From Actinomycetota bacterium (GTDB lineage Bacteria > Actinomycetota > Acidimicrobiia > Acidimicrobiales > Ilumatobacteraceae), in contig SXPW01000082.1 in the NCBI GenBank assembly GCA_005793785.1, positions 1 through 15,391 on the forward strand: 15,391 nucleotides of DNA, written 5' to 3'. Positions within the stretch are counted from its first letter, which is position 1; the number at the start of each line of letters is the position of its first letter. The position numbers and the translations under genes are program-made. Below the pieces are notes generated by a model that had not been told where the DNA came from, did no database searches, and saw only the letters and a list, made by a program, of their open reading frames with translations. Positions 7,090-13,451 of this stretch are shown one piece after another.

Positions 7090-8133
7090 GTGCTGAGAGG
7101 AAGAAAACCGAACATTGGCGTGGTCGGCGCGACCGGCATGGTGGGAAACGTCATGCGGGCACTGTTGCTCGAACGAAACGTTGCACACAACGAGATTCGG
7201 TTCTTCGCCTCGGCGCGGTCCGCTGGCAGCACCCTCACGTTCGGTGATCGCGACATCGTCGTCGAGGATGCAGCAACCGCGGACCCGAGCGGACTCGATG
7301 TGGCCATCTTCTCCGCGGGTGCAACCACCTCCCGTGCGCTGGCGCCGAAGTTCGCAGCAGCGGGGGCGATAGTCGTGGACAATTCCTCCTGCTGGCGCAT
7401 GGATCCCGAGGTTCCACTCGTCGTTTCCGAGGTGAATCCGGAGGACATAGCCCTGGCGAAGAAGGGCATCATCTCCAATCCCACCTGCACGACGATGGCT
7501 GCGATGCCCGTTCTGAAGCCGCTACACGATGCCGCACAGCTCGTTCGACTCACGGCAAGTACCTACCAAGCGGTGAGCGGTGGGGGTGTGTCAGGAGTCG
7601 CCGAGCTCGATACGCAAGTTTCTGCGGCGAACGGCATCGACCGTCTGACCTACGACGGCGAGGCCGTGAAATTTCCGTCGCCAAGTAAGTTCGCGCGAAC
7701 GATCGCCTTCAACGTGTTGCCGTTCGCCGGCTCGTTGGTGGACGACGGTGACCTCGAGACCGACGAAGAAAAGAAGCTCCGCAACGAGACCCGCAAGATC
7801 CTGCACATTCCAGGTCTGAAGGTGTCCGGCACTTGCGTGCGGGTACCCGTCTTCACGGGTCACTCGCTCTCGCTCCATGCGGAATTCAGTCGCGCCCTCA
7901 CTCCAGCGCAGGCTCATGAGATTCTCGCCAAGTCTCCGGGCGTCGCCGTCGTCGACATCCCCACGCCTCTCTTGGCGGCGGGCAAAGATCCCTCGTACGT
8001 CGGTCGAATCCGACAGGATCAATCGATCGACGACAATCGGGGGTTGGTGCTCTTCGTTTCGAACGACAATCTGCGCAAAGGTGCGGCACTCAACGCACTG
8101 CAGATTGCCGACCTCGTCATCGCGTCGCTCTAG
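7090..8133 (+). CDS. asd: Aspartate-semialdehyde dehydrogenase
   Basis: Reduces aspartyl phosphate to aspartate semialdehyde with NADPH, the step after aspartokinase. The protein is 347 residues, the usual size. Seen are the nucleotide-binding GVVGATGMVG (10-19), FSAGATTSRALAPKF (74-88), VVDNSSCWRMDPEVPLVVSEVNP (95-117), catalytic Cys133 in ISNPTCTT, SGGGVSGVAELD (163-174), and the catalytic His258 in RVPVFTGHSLSLH. The start is GTG directly behind a TAGCCT hexamer, with no ribosome-binding site. The order lysC, methyltransferase, asd departs from the direct lysC-asd adjacency common in actinobacteria. It converges on tRNA-Pro. Confidence 0.96.
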   Translation: MLRGRKPNIGVVGATGMVGNVMRALLLERNVAHNEIRFFASARSAGSTLTFGDRDIVVEDAATADPSGLDVAIFSAGATTSRALAPKFAAAGAIVVDNSSCWRMDPEVPLVVSEVNPEDIALAKKGIISNPTCTTMAAMPVLKPLHDAAQLVRLTASTYQAVSGGGVSGVAELDTQVSAANGIDRLTYDGEAVKFPSPSKFARTIAFNVLPFAGSLVDDGDLETDEEKKLRNETRKILHIPGLKVSGTCVRVPVFTGHSLSLHAEFSRALTPAQAHEILAKSPGVAVVDIPTPLLAAGKDPSYVGRIRQDQSIDDNRGLVLFVSNDNLRKGAALNALQIADLVIASL

Positions 8134-8140
8134 TACCGGG

Positions 8141-8155
8141 GCGACATCGGGTCGC
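8141..8155 (+). terminator. Possible weak terminator after asd
   Basis: GCGAC and GTCGC pair around ATCGG, 7 bases after the asd stop, followed by a T-rich but mixed GTTGCTCT. A five-pair stem without a true T-run makes this tentative. Confidence 0.3.
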
Positions 8156-8166
8156 GTTGCTCTCGT

Positions 8167-8241
8167 CGGGGATGGGAGATTTGAACTCCCGACCTCCACG
8201 TCCCGAACGTGGCGCGCTAGCCAAGCTGCGCTAATCCCCGT
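8167..8241 (-). tRNA. tRNA-Pro (anticodon CGG)
   Basis: The minus strand folds into a complete 75-base cloverleaf: acceptor stem CGGGGAT/ATCCCCG, D stem GCGC/GCGC with loop AGCTTGGCTA, anticodon stem CCACG/CGTGG with loop TTCGGGA (anticodon CGG), variable loop AGGTC, and T arm GGGAG-TTCAAAT-CTCCC. The discriminator base is A, and CCA is not encoded (CGAG follows), so CCA must be added by the nucleotidyltransferase. It reads codon CCG. Confidence 0.96.
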
Positions 8242-8262
8242 ATTGCTATTCGTGCGACGTCA

Positions 8263-8268
8263 GCCTAA
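8263..8268 (-). promoter_or_regulatory. -10 element TAGGCT for tRNA-Pro
   Basis: GTTAGGCT ends 21 bases before the mature 5' end of the tRNA, which would leave a leader of about 14-15 bases for RNase P to remove. The hexamer resembles those in front of the protein genes here. No -35 box is evident. Confidence 0.4.
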
Positions 8269-8280
8269 CGGTGATCGAAA

Positions 8281-8688
8281 TCAGGCGGTCTGCATGGCGG
8301 GCGTCGCCGACTCGTGCCACGTGCCGCCGGAGCAGACTTCCTTCACGGCTCGACGCAAGCGCAACGAATCGACGGGCTTCACCAGCCAGCCTTCGGCCCC
8401 GCTTCGCCGAGCGAGGTGCACGTCGGCGAGGCGGTCGAGCAACATGACGACGGGAACGTGCGGGAGACGGCCACCGCTCTCGTCGAGCCGAAGATTCATC
8501 GTGACTGCCATTGCGCCCATCGATCCAACTTGCAGGTCGAGCACCGCGACGTCGGGAGTTCGCTGCGACACGGCAGTCGTGACATCACGCCCATCGCGGC
8601 ACACCGTGAACGATGTCTCTGGTGTGCCGAGGGCGGCGACGATGTCGTCGAGCACGTATTGAGCGTCGGTTGCCACGAGGACGTGCAC
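8281..8688 (-). CDS. Stand-alone receiver-domain protein (response regulator-like)
   Basis: The 135-residue protein consists of one CheY-like receiver domain and no output domain. Visible are the first strand MHVLVATDA with a single acidic Asp8 (typical receivers have two), the phospho-acceptor strand DVAVLDLQVGSMG (Asp51), VPVVMLLDRLADV, and the conserved Lys104 in WLVKPVD. The switch Thr/Ser normally following the fourth strand is replaced (LLD), so phospho-signalling may be altered or absent. The start is GTG six bases behind a TAACCT hexamer. It is divergent from the NfeD gene, 41 bases apart; no histidine kinase is nearby. Partner and role are unknown. Confidence 0.75.
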   Translation of the reverse strand: MHVLVATDAQYVLDDIVAALGTPETSFTVCRDGRDVTTAVSQRTPDVAVLDLQVGSMGAMAVTMNLRLDESGGRLPHVPVVMLLDRLADVHLARRSGAEGWLVKPVDSLRLRRAVKEVCSGGTWHESATPAMQTA

Positions 8689-8694
8689 GACGCA

Positions 8695-8700
8695 AGGTTA
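8695..8700 (-). promoter_or_regulatory. -10 element TAACCT for the receiver protein
   Basis: GATAACCT ends 6 bases before the GTG start, in a divergent gap of only 41 bases. Confidence 0.45.
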
Positions 8701-8714
8701 TCGCTTCACGTGGC

Positions 8715-8720
8715 TACCGT
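8715..8720 (+). promoter_or_regulatory. -10 element TACCGT for the NfeD gene
   Basis: TACCGT ends 9 bases before the ATG at 8730 and only 14 bases from the opposite -10 element, so each promoter's upstream contact region falls on the other gene's start. Confidence 0.4.
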
Positions 8721-8729
8721 TGTCGTTCG

Positions 8730-10046
8730 ATGTTCGGTGCAGTCTTGTTCGGTCTCGTTGCCGTGTTGAGTGCGTCGTCACCCCATCAGGTTGACGACGC
8801 AACGGCACTGGAAAGCGTCGACGTCTTCGAGGTCAGTGGGTTGATCGACTCGGTGGTGGCCCACGGCATCGAAACTGCCATCGAGCGATCGGAAACCAAC
8901 GGCGCGCAAGCACTCGTCCTGCAAGTGAATTCCCGTGGCGCGGTGGTGGATGAATCGCGGATGCGCGAGGTGTTGCTGGCCGTCCGTGATTCCACGATTC
9001 CCGTCGGTGTGTGGGTCGGTCCGAGCGGATCACGGGCACTCGGCTGGTCGGCGCTGTTGCTCGCGGTTGCCGACGTGTCGGCGATGGCTCCGAATTCCAT
9101 CATCGGGAAGGTGGGCCTGCCCATCGAAGTCGATGATGAGCCGCTCTCATTGGGGGATGCCACCACCGTGCTGAGAAGCGGGACCATGGGCACCGACGAA
9201 GCCCGCGAACGTGGAGTACTTCGTCTGGACATCTCCGATGAAGGAGTTCCGGTGTTGCGGAACATGTTGTTCGCCCTCGATGGTCTGACCATCAAGGGAA
9301 CCCAACTGGACACCGTGTTGGAGGTCGTGGACGAGAACGGTGCAATCACACGCGAAGCGGCCACGACCCGGTTCTTCAAGCTCGGAACGGTGGAGCAGTT
9401 GATGCACACTTCGGCGAGCGCTGCGCTGGCGTACCTGTTGTTCTCGTTCGGTCTCGCGTTGTTGGTGTTCGAGTTCTTCACGGCGGGAATCGGAATCGCC
9501 GGATTCGTGGGAGCAGTCGGAACCGTGTTGGGCACGTTCGGTCTCGCCGAACTACCCGTGCAACCGCTCGGAATCGCACTCATCATCGCCGCAATCGTGG
9601 CGCTTGCGGTCGATGTACAGGTCGGGATTCCGCGCGTGTGGACCGGAATCGGGCTCGTTGCGTACGTCATCGGATCGTTCACCCTCTTTGGACCCGTACA
9701 GGAGGAGGCACTACGAATCTCCTGGCTCTCCCTCATCGCAGGGGTGGTCTCGATGGCCCTTGCATTCGTCGTCGGTATGCCATCGATGGTTCGCACACGA
9801 TTTGCCACGCCGACCATCGGCCGTGAATGGTTGATCGGACTCGAGGGAACGGCATCGACCGACATCGCTCCCGAGGGCGAGGCGACCGTTCGAGGTGCCA
9901 AGTGGCGTGCCCGCACGAATCGCGCCACACCAATCAAGAGTGGACAACCGTTGCGGGTCGCCTCCATCGACGGAGTCACGCTCGATGTCGAACCACTCGA
10001 AGGAGCGGCGCGCGACTACCGCGAGATGCGTGCTCCCCGTCCATGA
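8730..10046 (+). CDS. NfeD-family membrane protein with degenerate ClpP-class protease domain
   Basis: The 438-residue protein has the long NfeD layout: a short signal peptide (1-17), a ClpP-like domain outside the membrane (about 28-215), about four or five membrane segments (230-250, 252-275, 278-297, 303-320, 330-350), and a C-terminal OB-fold NfeD domain (365-425). Family knowledge links such proteins to membrane quality control, often beside stomatin-type proteins; none is seen here. VGVWVGPSGSRA (92-103) and SAMAPNSIIGKVGLPIE (117-133) match the protease fold. The Ser expected shortly after the GSRA block is replaced by Leu-Gly-Trp before Ser107, and the region where relatives carry the catalytic Lys helix and an RGRN-type motif is shortened (134-165). 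The protease may be inactive (inference). The start is set by the signal peptide and the upstream -10. A Nudix gene follows. Confidence 0.85.
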   Translation: MFGAVLFGLVAVLSASSPHQVDDATALESVDVFEVSGLIDSVVAHGIETAIERSETNGAQALVLQVNSRGAVVDESRMREVLLAVRDSTIPVGVWVGPSGSRALGWSALLLAVADVSAMAPNSIIGKVGLPIEVDDEPLSLGDATTVLRSGTMGTDEARERGVLRLDISDEGVPVLRNMLFALDGLTIKGTQLDTVLEVVDENGAITREAATTRFFKLGTVEQLMHTSASAALAYLLFSFGLALLVFEFFTAGIGIAGFVGAVGTVLGTFGLAELPVQPLGIALIIAAIVALAVDVQVGIPRVWTGIGLVAYVIGSFTLFGPVQEEALRISWLSLIAGVVSMALAFVVGMPSMVRTRFATPTIGREWLIGLEGTASTDIAPEGEATVRGAKWRARTNRATPIKSGQPLRVASIDGVTLDVEPLEGAARDYREMRAPRP

Positions 10047-10079
10047 TGACCCGAGCACGATGACCCGGTCACGATGACG
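10046..10079 (+). repeat. 14-base period repeat with three ATGs in the nfeD-Nudix gap
   Basis: ATGAC recurs at 10046, 10060 and 10074 with partly conserved flanks (ATGACCC twice, then ATGACGA; CACGATGAC before the last two). Because 14 is not a multiple of three, each ATG is in a different frame; only the third opens the Nudix gene. Confidence 0.6.
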
Positions 10080-10904
10080 ACCTCCACGACATCGGAATCG
10101 ATCGGAGACGTTCCACTACGGCCCGCTGCGACGGTGATGTTGCTGCGGGATGCCGTCGAAGACATCGAGGTGTTCATGATGCAGCGCACCACGTCGGCTG
10201 CGTTCGCAAGTGGGATGTACGTGTTTCCCGGTGGGCGGGTCGACGACGTCGACGGCGCTTCCGAACTCAATGATCTGTGCGACGGGCTCACCGACGGCGA
10301 GGCGAGTGATCTCCTGCGTGTGCCAACCGGAGGATTGGCGTACTGGGTTGCCGCGATTCGGGAGTCGTTCGAGGAGGCGGGAGTGCTCCTTGCTCGTGAT
10401 GAATCCGGCGAATACGTGCAACTCGACGACCCGGAGGTGCAGCGAAGGTTCGCAATCGCGCGCCATGCCGTGCACGAGGGTTCGTTGTCGCTTGCCGAGT
10501 TCTGTCGAAGGGAGAACTTGCGACTCGCCGTGGACAACATCCGGTACGTCAGTCACTGGATCACGCCGGTGGGTGAGAAGCGACGATTCGACACCCGATT
10601 CTTCGTGGCAGTGGCGCCATCGGCGCAGGAACCGTTGCACGACGACAAGGAAACCATCGACAGCCTGTGGGTGACACCGAATGACGCACTGCAGCGGGCA
10701 CAGCGCGGCGAATTGGCGATGATTCCACCCACGACGGCGAACTTGCGATTCCTCGCACCCCATCGATCGACATCGGAAGCCGTTGCGGCGGCAAACAGGG
10801 TCGGCGTGCCGACCCCGATCCTGCCCAAGCTGCGCTTCGATGGCGACGGTCGGGTGGTGGGAATCGTGTTTCCCGACGATCCCGACTATGCGGGAATGGC
10901 GTAG
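10074..10904 (+). CDS. Nudix hydrolase, NUDT19-like
   Basis: Hydrolyses a nucleoside diphosphate linked to another group; NUDT7/NUDT19 relatives cleave CoA and acyl-CoA esters, so a CoA-type substrate is possible but not shown. The protein is 276 residues. The N-terminal strand RPAATVMLLRD (16-26) and GMYVFPGGRVDD (47-58) lead into the Nudix box, whose catalytic helix is AAIRESFEEAGVLLA (93-107, metal-binding Glu100 and Glu101). About 40 residues separate the GG and the REXXEE parts, an insertion typical of the NUDT19 group. SHWITPVGEKRRFDTRFFVA (157-176) is also characteristic. It starts 27 bases after the NfeD gene without a ribosome-binding site or -10 element, so it is probably co-transcribed with it. 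Confidence 0.88.
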   Translation: MTTSTTSESIGDVPLRPAATVMLLRDAVEDIEVFMMQRTTSAAFASGMYVFPGGRVDDVDGASELNDLCDGLTDGEASDLLRVPTGGLAYWVAAIRESFEEAGVLLARDESGEYVQLDDPEVQRRFAIARHAVHEGSLSLAEFCRRENLRLAVDNIRYVSHWITPVGEKRRFDTRFFVAVAPSAQEPLHDDKETIDSLWVTPNDALQRAQRGELAMIPPTTANLRFLAPHRSTSEAVAAANRVGVPTPILPKLRFDGDGRVVGIVFPDDPDYAGMA

Positions 10905-10917
10905 TCGGAACGCGGTC

Positions 10918-10933
10918 GAGTCAAACCCGACTC
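10918..10933. terminator. Weak hairpin between convergent Nudix and mrp genes
   Basis: GAGTC and GACTC pair around AAACCC and overlap the mrp stop codon. Five pairs and no T-run; it is the only inverted repeat in this 27-base gap. Confidence 0.3.
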
Positions 10934-12122
10934 ACACCGGTTTCTTGCCGAGCGCAACCTCCACCGATTCGAGTAATCGGGCCGAGCAACCGGCCATCTC
11001 TGCGACGGGAACGGTACCTTCGATGATCTTCCTTGCGATGTCGCGGATCGAGACCGCCGCAGGTGAACTTCCGGATATCGCGATTGGTTCACCCGTGTCG
11101 CTGCCGTGGGCCACGGCGTTCTCGATCGGAATTCGACCGAGCAGTTCTGCGCCGATGTCGTTCGCCAACGTCGTTCCGCCGCCTTCGCCGAACAATGGAT
11201 ACACGTTTCCGTGTTCGCAGGTGAAGTGGCTCATGTTTTCGATGACGCCTGCGACACGGAGGAAACTTCGGCGTGCCATGTCGGCTGCGCGGATGGCCAC
11301 CTTCTGAGCCGACACGGCGGGAGTCGTGACGATGATCAAGTCGGTGCGGGGAAGCATCCGTGCCAGACCCATCTGTACGTCCCCCGTTCCTGGTGGCATG
11401 TCGATGAGGAGGAAGTCCAATTCGCCCCAGTGAACGTCGTTGAGGAACTGCTCCACGGCCTTCGTGAGCATGAGGCCGCGCCACATGAGGGCAGTCTCCT
11501 CATCCTCCACGAGCATGCCGGTGCTCACGACCTTGAGCAGACCGGTACCGATCGTGCGTTCGTTGGGAATGATGCGCGGTTTTTCGACGCCGTCGATACG
11601 CCGGGCTTCCAGTCGGTCGCTCATGCCCAGCATGCGGGGAATCGAGAACCCCCAGATGTCCGCGTCGAGCACACCGACCACGTTGCCCTCGGCGGCGAGT
11701 GCGACGGCGAGATTGGCGGTTACCGAACTCTTGCCGACGCCGCCCTTTCCGCTCGCGATTGCCATGACCCGTGCCGAGGTTGGCACCGCCGTATCGCTCG
11801 CTGTTTCGCGGGCGTTCCAGCGTGCCTTCGTCATCACGTCGGAGCGCTCGTCTGCGGTCATCTCACCCCATTCGATCTTCACCTTCGTCACCCCAGGGTG
11901 GGTTTCCAGACGGGATTCGATGTCGTTCTTGATCTGGGCGCGAAGCGGGCAGCCCTTGATGGTGAGTTTCACCCCGATGGTGACGAGGCCCGTTTCCGAT
12001 ACCGAGACCTCCCCGGCCATACCGAGGTCGACGATGTTGGCACCGAGTTCCGGGTCGATGACCGAACGCAAGAGGTTGCGTACCTCGTCGACCGACGGGG
12101 GAGCAACGGTGCGGTCGGCCAC
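10932..12122 (-). CDS. mrp: Mrp/ApbC/NBP35-family Fe-S cluster carrier ATPase
   Basis: A cytoplasmic P-loop ATPase that holds and transfers Fe-S clusters. The protein is 396 residues. An N-terminal MIP18/DUF59 domain (about 8-90, with VIDPELGANIVDLG at 21-34 and IKGCPLRAQI at 55-64) precedes the ATPase domain, with the deviant Walker A MAIASGKGGVGKSS (120-133), VLDADIWGFSIPRMLG (151-166), the switch LLIDMPPGTGDVQ (238-250), and VIENMSHFTCEHGNVYPLFGEGGG (293-316). The last block normally has a CxxC; here only Cys302 remains and the second position is Gly. The start is GTG behind TAGGTT. It is divergent from an A-type Fe-S carrier gene, which supports the Fe-S role. Confidence 0.93.
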   Translation of the reverse strand: MADRTVAPPSVDEVRNLLRSVIDPELGANIVDLGMAGEVSVSETGLVTIGVKLTIKGCPLRAQIKNDIESRLETHPGVTKVKIEWGEMTADERSDVMTKARWNARETASDTAVPTSARVMAIASGKGGVGKSSVTANLAVALAAEGNVVGVLDADIWGFSIPRMLGMSDRLEARRIDGVEKPRIIPNERTIGTGLLKVVSTGMLVEDEETALMWRGLMLTKAVEQFLNDVHWGELDFLLIDMPPGTGDVQMGLARMLPRTDLIIVTTPAVSAQKVAIRAADMARRSFLRVAGVIENMSHFTCEHGNVYPLFGEGGGTTLANDIGAELLGRIPIENAVAHGSDTGEPIAISGSSPAAVSIRDIARKIIEGTVPVAEMAGCSARLLESVEVALGKKPV

Positions 12123-12128
12123 GCCCTC

Positions 12129-12134
12129 AACCTA
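12129..12134 (-). promoter_or_regulatory. -10 element TAGGTT for mrp
   Basis: CGGTAGGTT ends 6 bases before the mrp GTG. The 89-base divergent gap it shares with the Fe-S carrier gene shows no other clear site. Confidence 0.45.
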
Positions 12135-12197
12135 CCGATGTGGCAGGTTTCGCTGAATCGAGCACGGAGTGCTTGTCATCACACCCCTGGGTGGCGG

Positions 12198-12203
12198 TAG
12201 TTT
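12198..12203 (+). promoter_or_regulatory. -10 element TAGTTT for the A-type Fe-S carrier
   Basis: GGTAGTTT ends 8 bases before the ATG. The intervening GGGGA sits only 3 bases from the ATG, too near for a normal ribosome-binding site. Confidence 0.45.
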
Positions 12204-12211
12204 GGGGAATC

Positions 12212-12532
12212 ATGATCACGCTCACTCCTGCCGCCGCAGTCAAGGTCAAGCAACTGTTGGAAACCGAGAACGCCACCGAGCTCGCCCTGCGGGTCGCCGT
12301 GCGTCCGGGCGGATGTTCGGGATACTCCTACGAGATGTACTTCGACGGTGACTTCACCGCGGAGGACAAGGTGGAGGCGTTCGGCGACGTGAAGGTCGTC
12401 GTCGATCCGGCCTCAGCCCAACTCCTGGCGGGCGCCAGCCTCGACTACACGGATGGTTTGAACGAATCGGGATTCAAGATCACCAATCCGAACGCCAACC
12501 GAACCTGCGGTTGCGGTCAAAGCTTCAGCTGA
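12212..12532 (+). CDS. A-type Fe-S cluster carrier (IscA/ErpA/HesB family)
   Basis: Accepts Fe-S clusters and hands them to target proteins. The protein is 106 residues, the family length, and has all three cluster ligands: Cys35 in RPGGCSGYSYEM and Cys99/Cys101 in RTCGCGQSF. The ending FKITNPNANRTCGCGQSFS is the standard C-terminal block. The ATG at 12212 gives the normal N-terminus MITLTPAA; an in-frame ATG 24 codons upstream would add an unconserved leader and overlap the promoter. It is divergent from mrp, so the two may be coordinately controlled. Its last 8 bases overlap the end of the convergent lipoprotein gene. Confidence 0.93.
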   Translation: MITLTPAAAVKVKQLLETENATELALRVAVRPGGCSGYSYEMYFDGDFTAEDKVEAFGDVKVVVDPASAQLLAGASLDYTDGLNESGFKITNPNANRTCGCGQSFS

Positions 12533-13409
12533 TCAGCGACTGCACCTCAACCGCGTCGAAGACTGCGTCGAGTCGTTCGACGACCACGCCGTTTTCGTCG
12601 GTGATGAAGAGAGCCGGTTCGTAATCCATCGCTAGTGCTCCCACGGTTGGCGCAACCTTCGTTGCGTCGACGTCGGCGTACACCTCTGCGTGAATGAAGG
12701 TGACTGCGTCGCCGACTTGTGCGCGCGCGGCGATGAGCGCCTCGAGTGCCGGAGCACACGTTCCGGTGGAACAATGCGCGGGAGTACCAACGAGGAGCGC
12801 AATCGGTTTTCCGATCGTGAGTGCATCCCGGAGCGTGACCTCGTGCATCGGGCAAGCGTCGGGTTGGCGGGTGCACAGTGGTGACACTCCACGCGCGTCA
12901 TCAACCGTCGGTGTGTCGATCGGCGATAGCGAGTCGCCGATTCCGGGAACGGAGATCTCTCCGCGCGCAAACACCTGGAATGCCGCGCCGTCGGTGGGAC
13001 CACCGTCGAGCACGAGGCGATAGAAACCCGGTTCCGTGATCGTGACTCGAAACGGCCAATAGGGGGTCGAAATGCCGGCATCGTGTCGGGGCGCGACAAG
13101 GTCCTCGATCACCACGTCGTTGCGTCCACCATCGATTCGGACGATTCGTGCCGACAATTCCGCTGGTGTTGCGCCGCCTTCCGTGGTGAGCAATCCACCG
13201 TTGCTGGCCAGGGAGACGGGAATCCGCAGGCGACCGACCACCAGATTCTGGGGAAACCGTTGCACGATTTGTACGTCGTCGGGTAGCGCGGCGTCGCCAG
13301 TGGAGCGGCCGCAAGCCGCAAGTAGTGCACCGAGGGTGAGGGTGGCGGAGCCACCCACGATGAGTCGCGTCGACTCGCGGATGAAGCATCGACGCGTGGT
13401 GAATTCCAC
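12525..13409 (-). CDS. Predicted Tat lipoprotein with thioredoxin-like C-terminal domain
   Basis: The 294-residue protein begins at a GTG directly behind a TACTGT hexamer. The N-terminus TTRRCFIRES (4-13) fits the twin-arginine consensus (S/T-R-R-x-F-I/L-R/K). A hydrophobic stretch then leads to the lipobox LLAAC (29-33), with Cys33 as the lipidated residue. A middle domain (about 45-150) looks like beta-rich secreted sequence and is not recognised. The C-terminal part (about 175-294) resembles a thioredoxin fold: KPIALLVGTPAHCSTGTCAP (201-220) has a redox-like Cys213-x4-Cys218 pair, and EPALFITDENGVVVERLDAVF (264-284) matches the cis-Pro and last strands, although the proline context is only suggestive. 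Cys179 and Cys186 form a second pair. A thiol redox or metal-handling role outside the membrane is inferred. An upstream extension of the frame overlaps ridA and is rejected. Confidence 0.75.
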   Translation of the reverse strand: MEFTTRRCFIRESTRLIVGGSATLTLGALLAACGRSTGDAALPDDVQIVQRFPQNLVVGRLRIPVSLASNGGLLTTEGGATPAELSARIVRIDGGRNDVVIEDLVAPRHDAGISTPYWPFRVTITEPGFYRLVLDGGPTDGAAFQVFARGEISVPGIGDSLSPIDTPTVDDARGVSPLCTRQPDACPMHEVTLRDALTIGKPIALLVGTPAHCSTGTCAPALEALIAARAQVGDAVTFIHAEVYADVDATKVAPTVGALAMDYEPALFITDENGVVVERLDAVFDAVEVQSLIS

Positions 13410-13415
13410 GCGGCA

Positions 13416-13421
13416 ACAGTA
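13416..13421 (-). promoter_or_regulatory. -10 element TACTGT for the lipoprotein gene
   Basis: GGGTACTGT ends 6 bases before the GTG; it supports that start over the upstream in-frame codon. Confidence 0.45.
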
Positions 13422-13438
13422 CCCACAACCGCGGCGTC

Positions 13439-13444
13439 TAGCCT
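13439..13444 (+). promoter_or_regulatory. -10 element TAGCCT for ridA
   Basis: TAGCCT ends 7 bases before the ridA ATG, 17 bases from the opposing lipoprotein -10 element in a 42-base divergent gap. Confidence 0.5.
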
Positions 13445-13451
13445 TGTCGGC

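Noticed and set aside
8167..8241. tRNA-Pro as an integration site
   Set aside because: The flanking genes are ordinary chromosomal genes, and no copy of the tRNA 3' end or integrase gene is present in the window.
8786..9979. 397-residue open frame on the minus strand opposite the NfeD gene
   Set aside because: Its Ser/Thr/Pro-rich composition is the mirror of a Val/Ala/Gly-rich membrane protein in a high-GC gene; no motif, and the plus-strand gene is well supported.
11106..12200. 364-residue plus-strand open frame opposite mrp, and a second of 238 residues
   Set aside because: Shadows of mrp, which has the deviant Walker A and MIP18 domain; the antisense translations show no domain.
12528..12537. 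Perfect palindrome GCTGATCAGC at the overlapping ends of the Fe-S carrier and lipoprotein genes
   Set aside because: It has no loop, so it is not a usable hairpin, and it lies within two overlapping coding ends. A 10-base palindrome can occur by chance.
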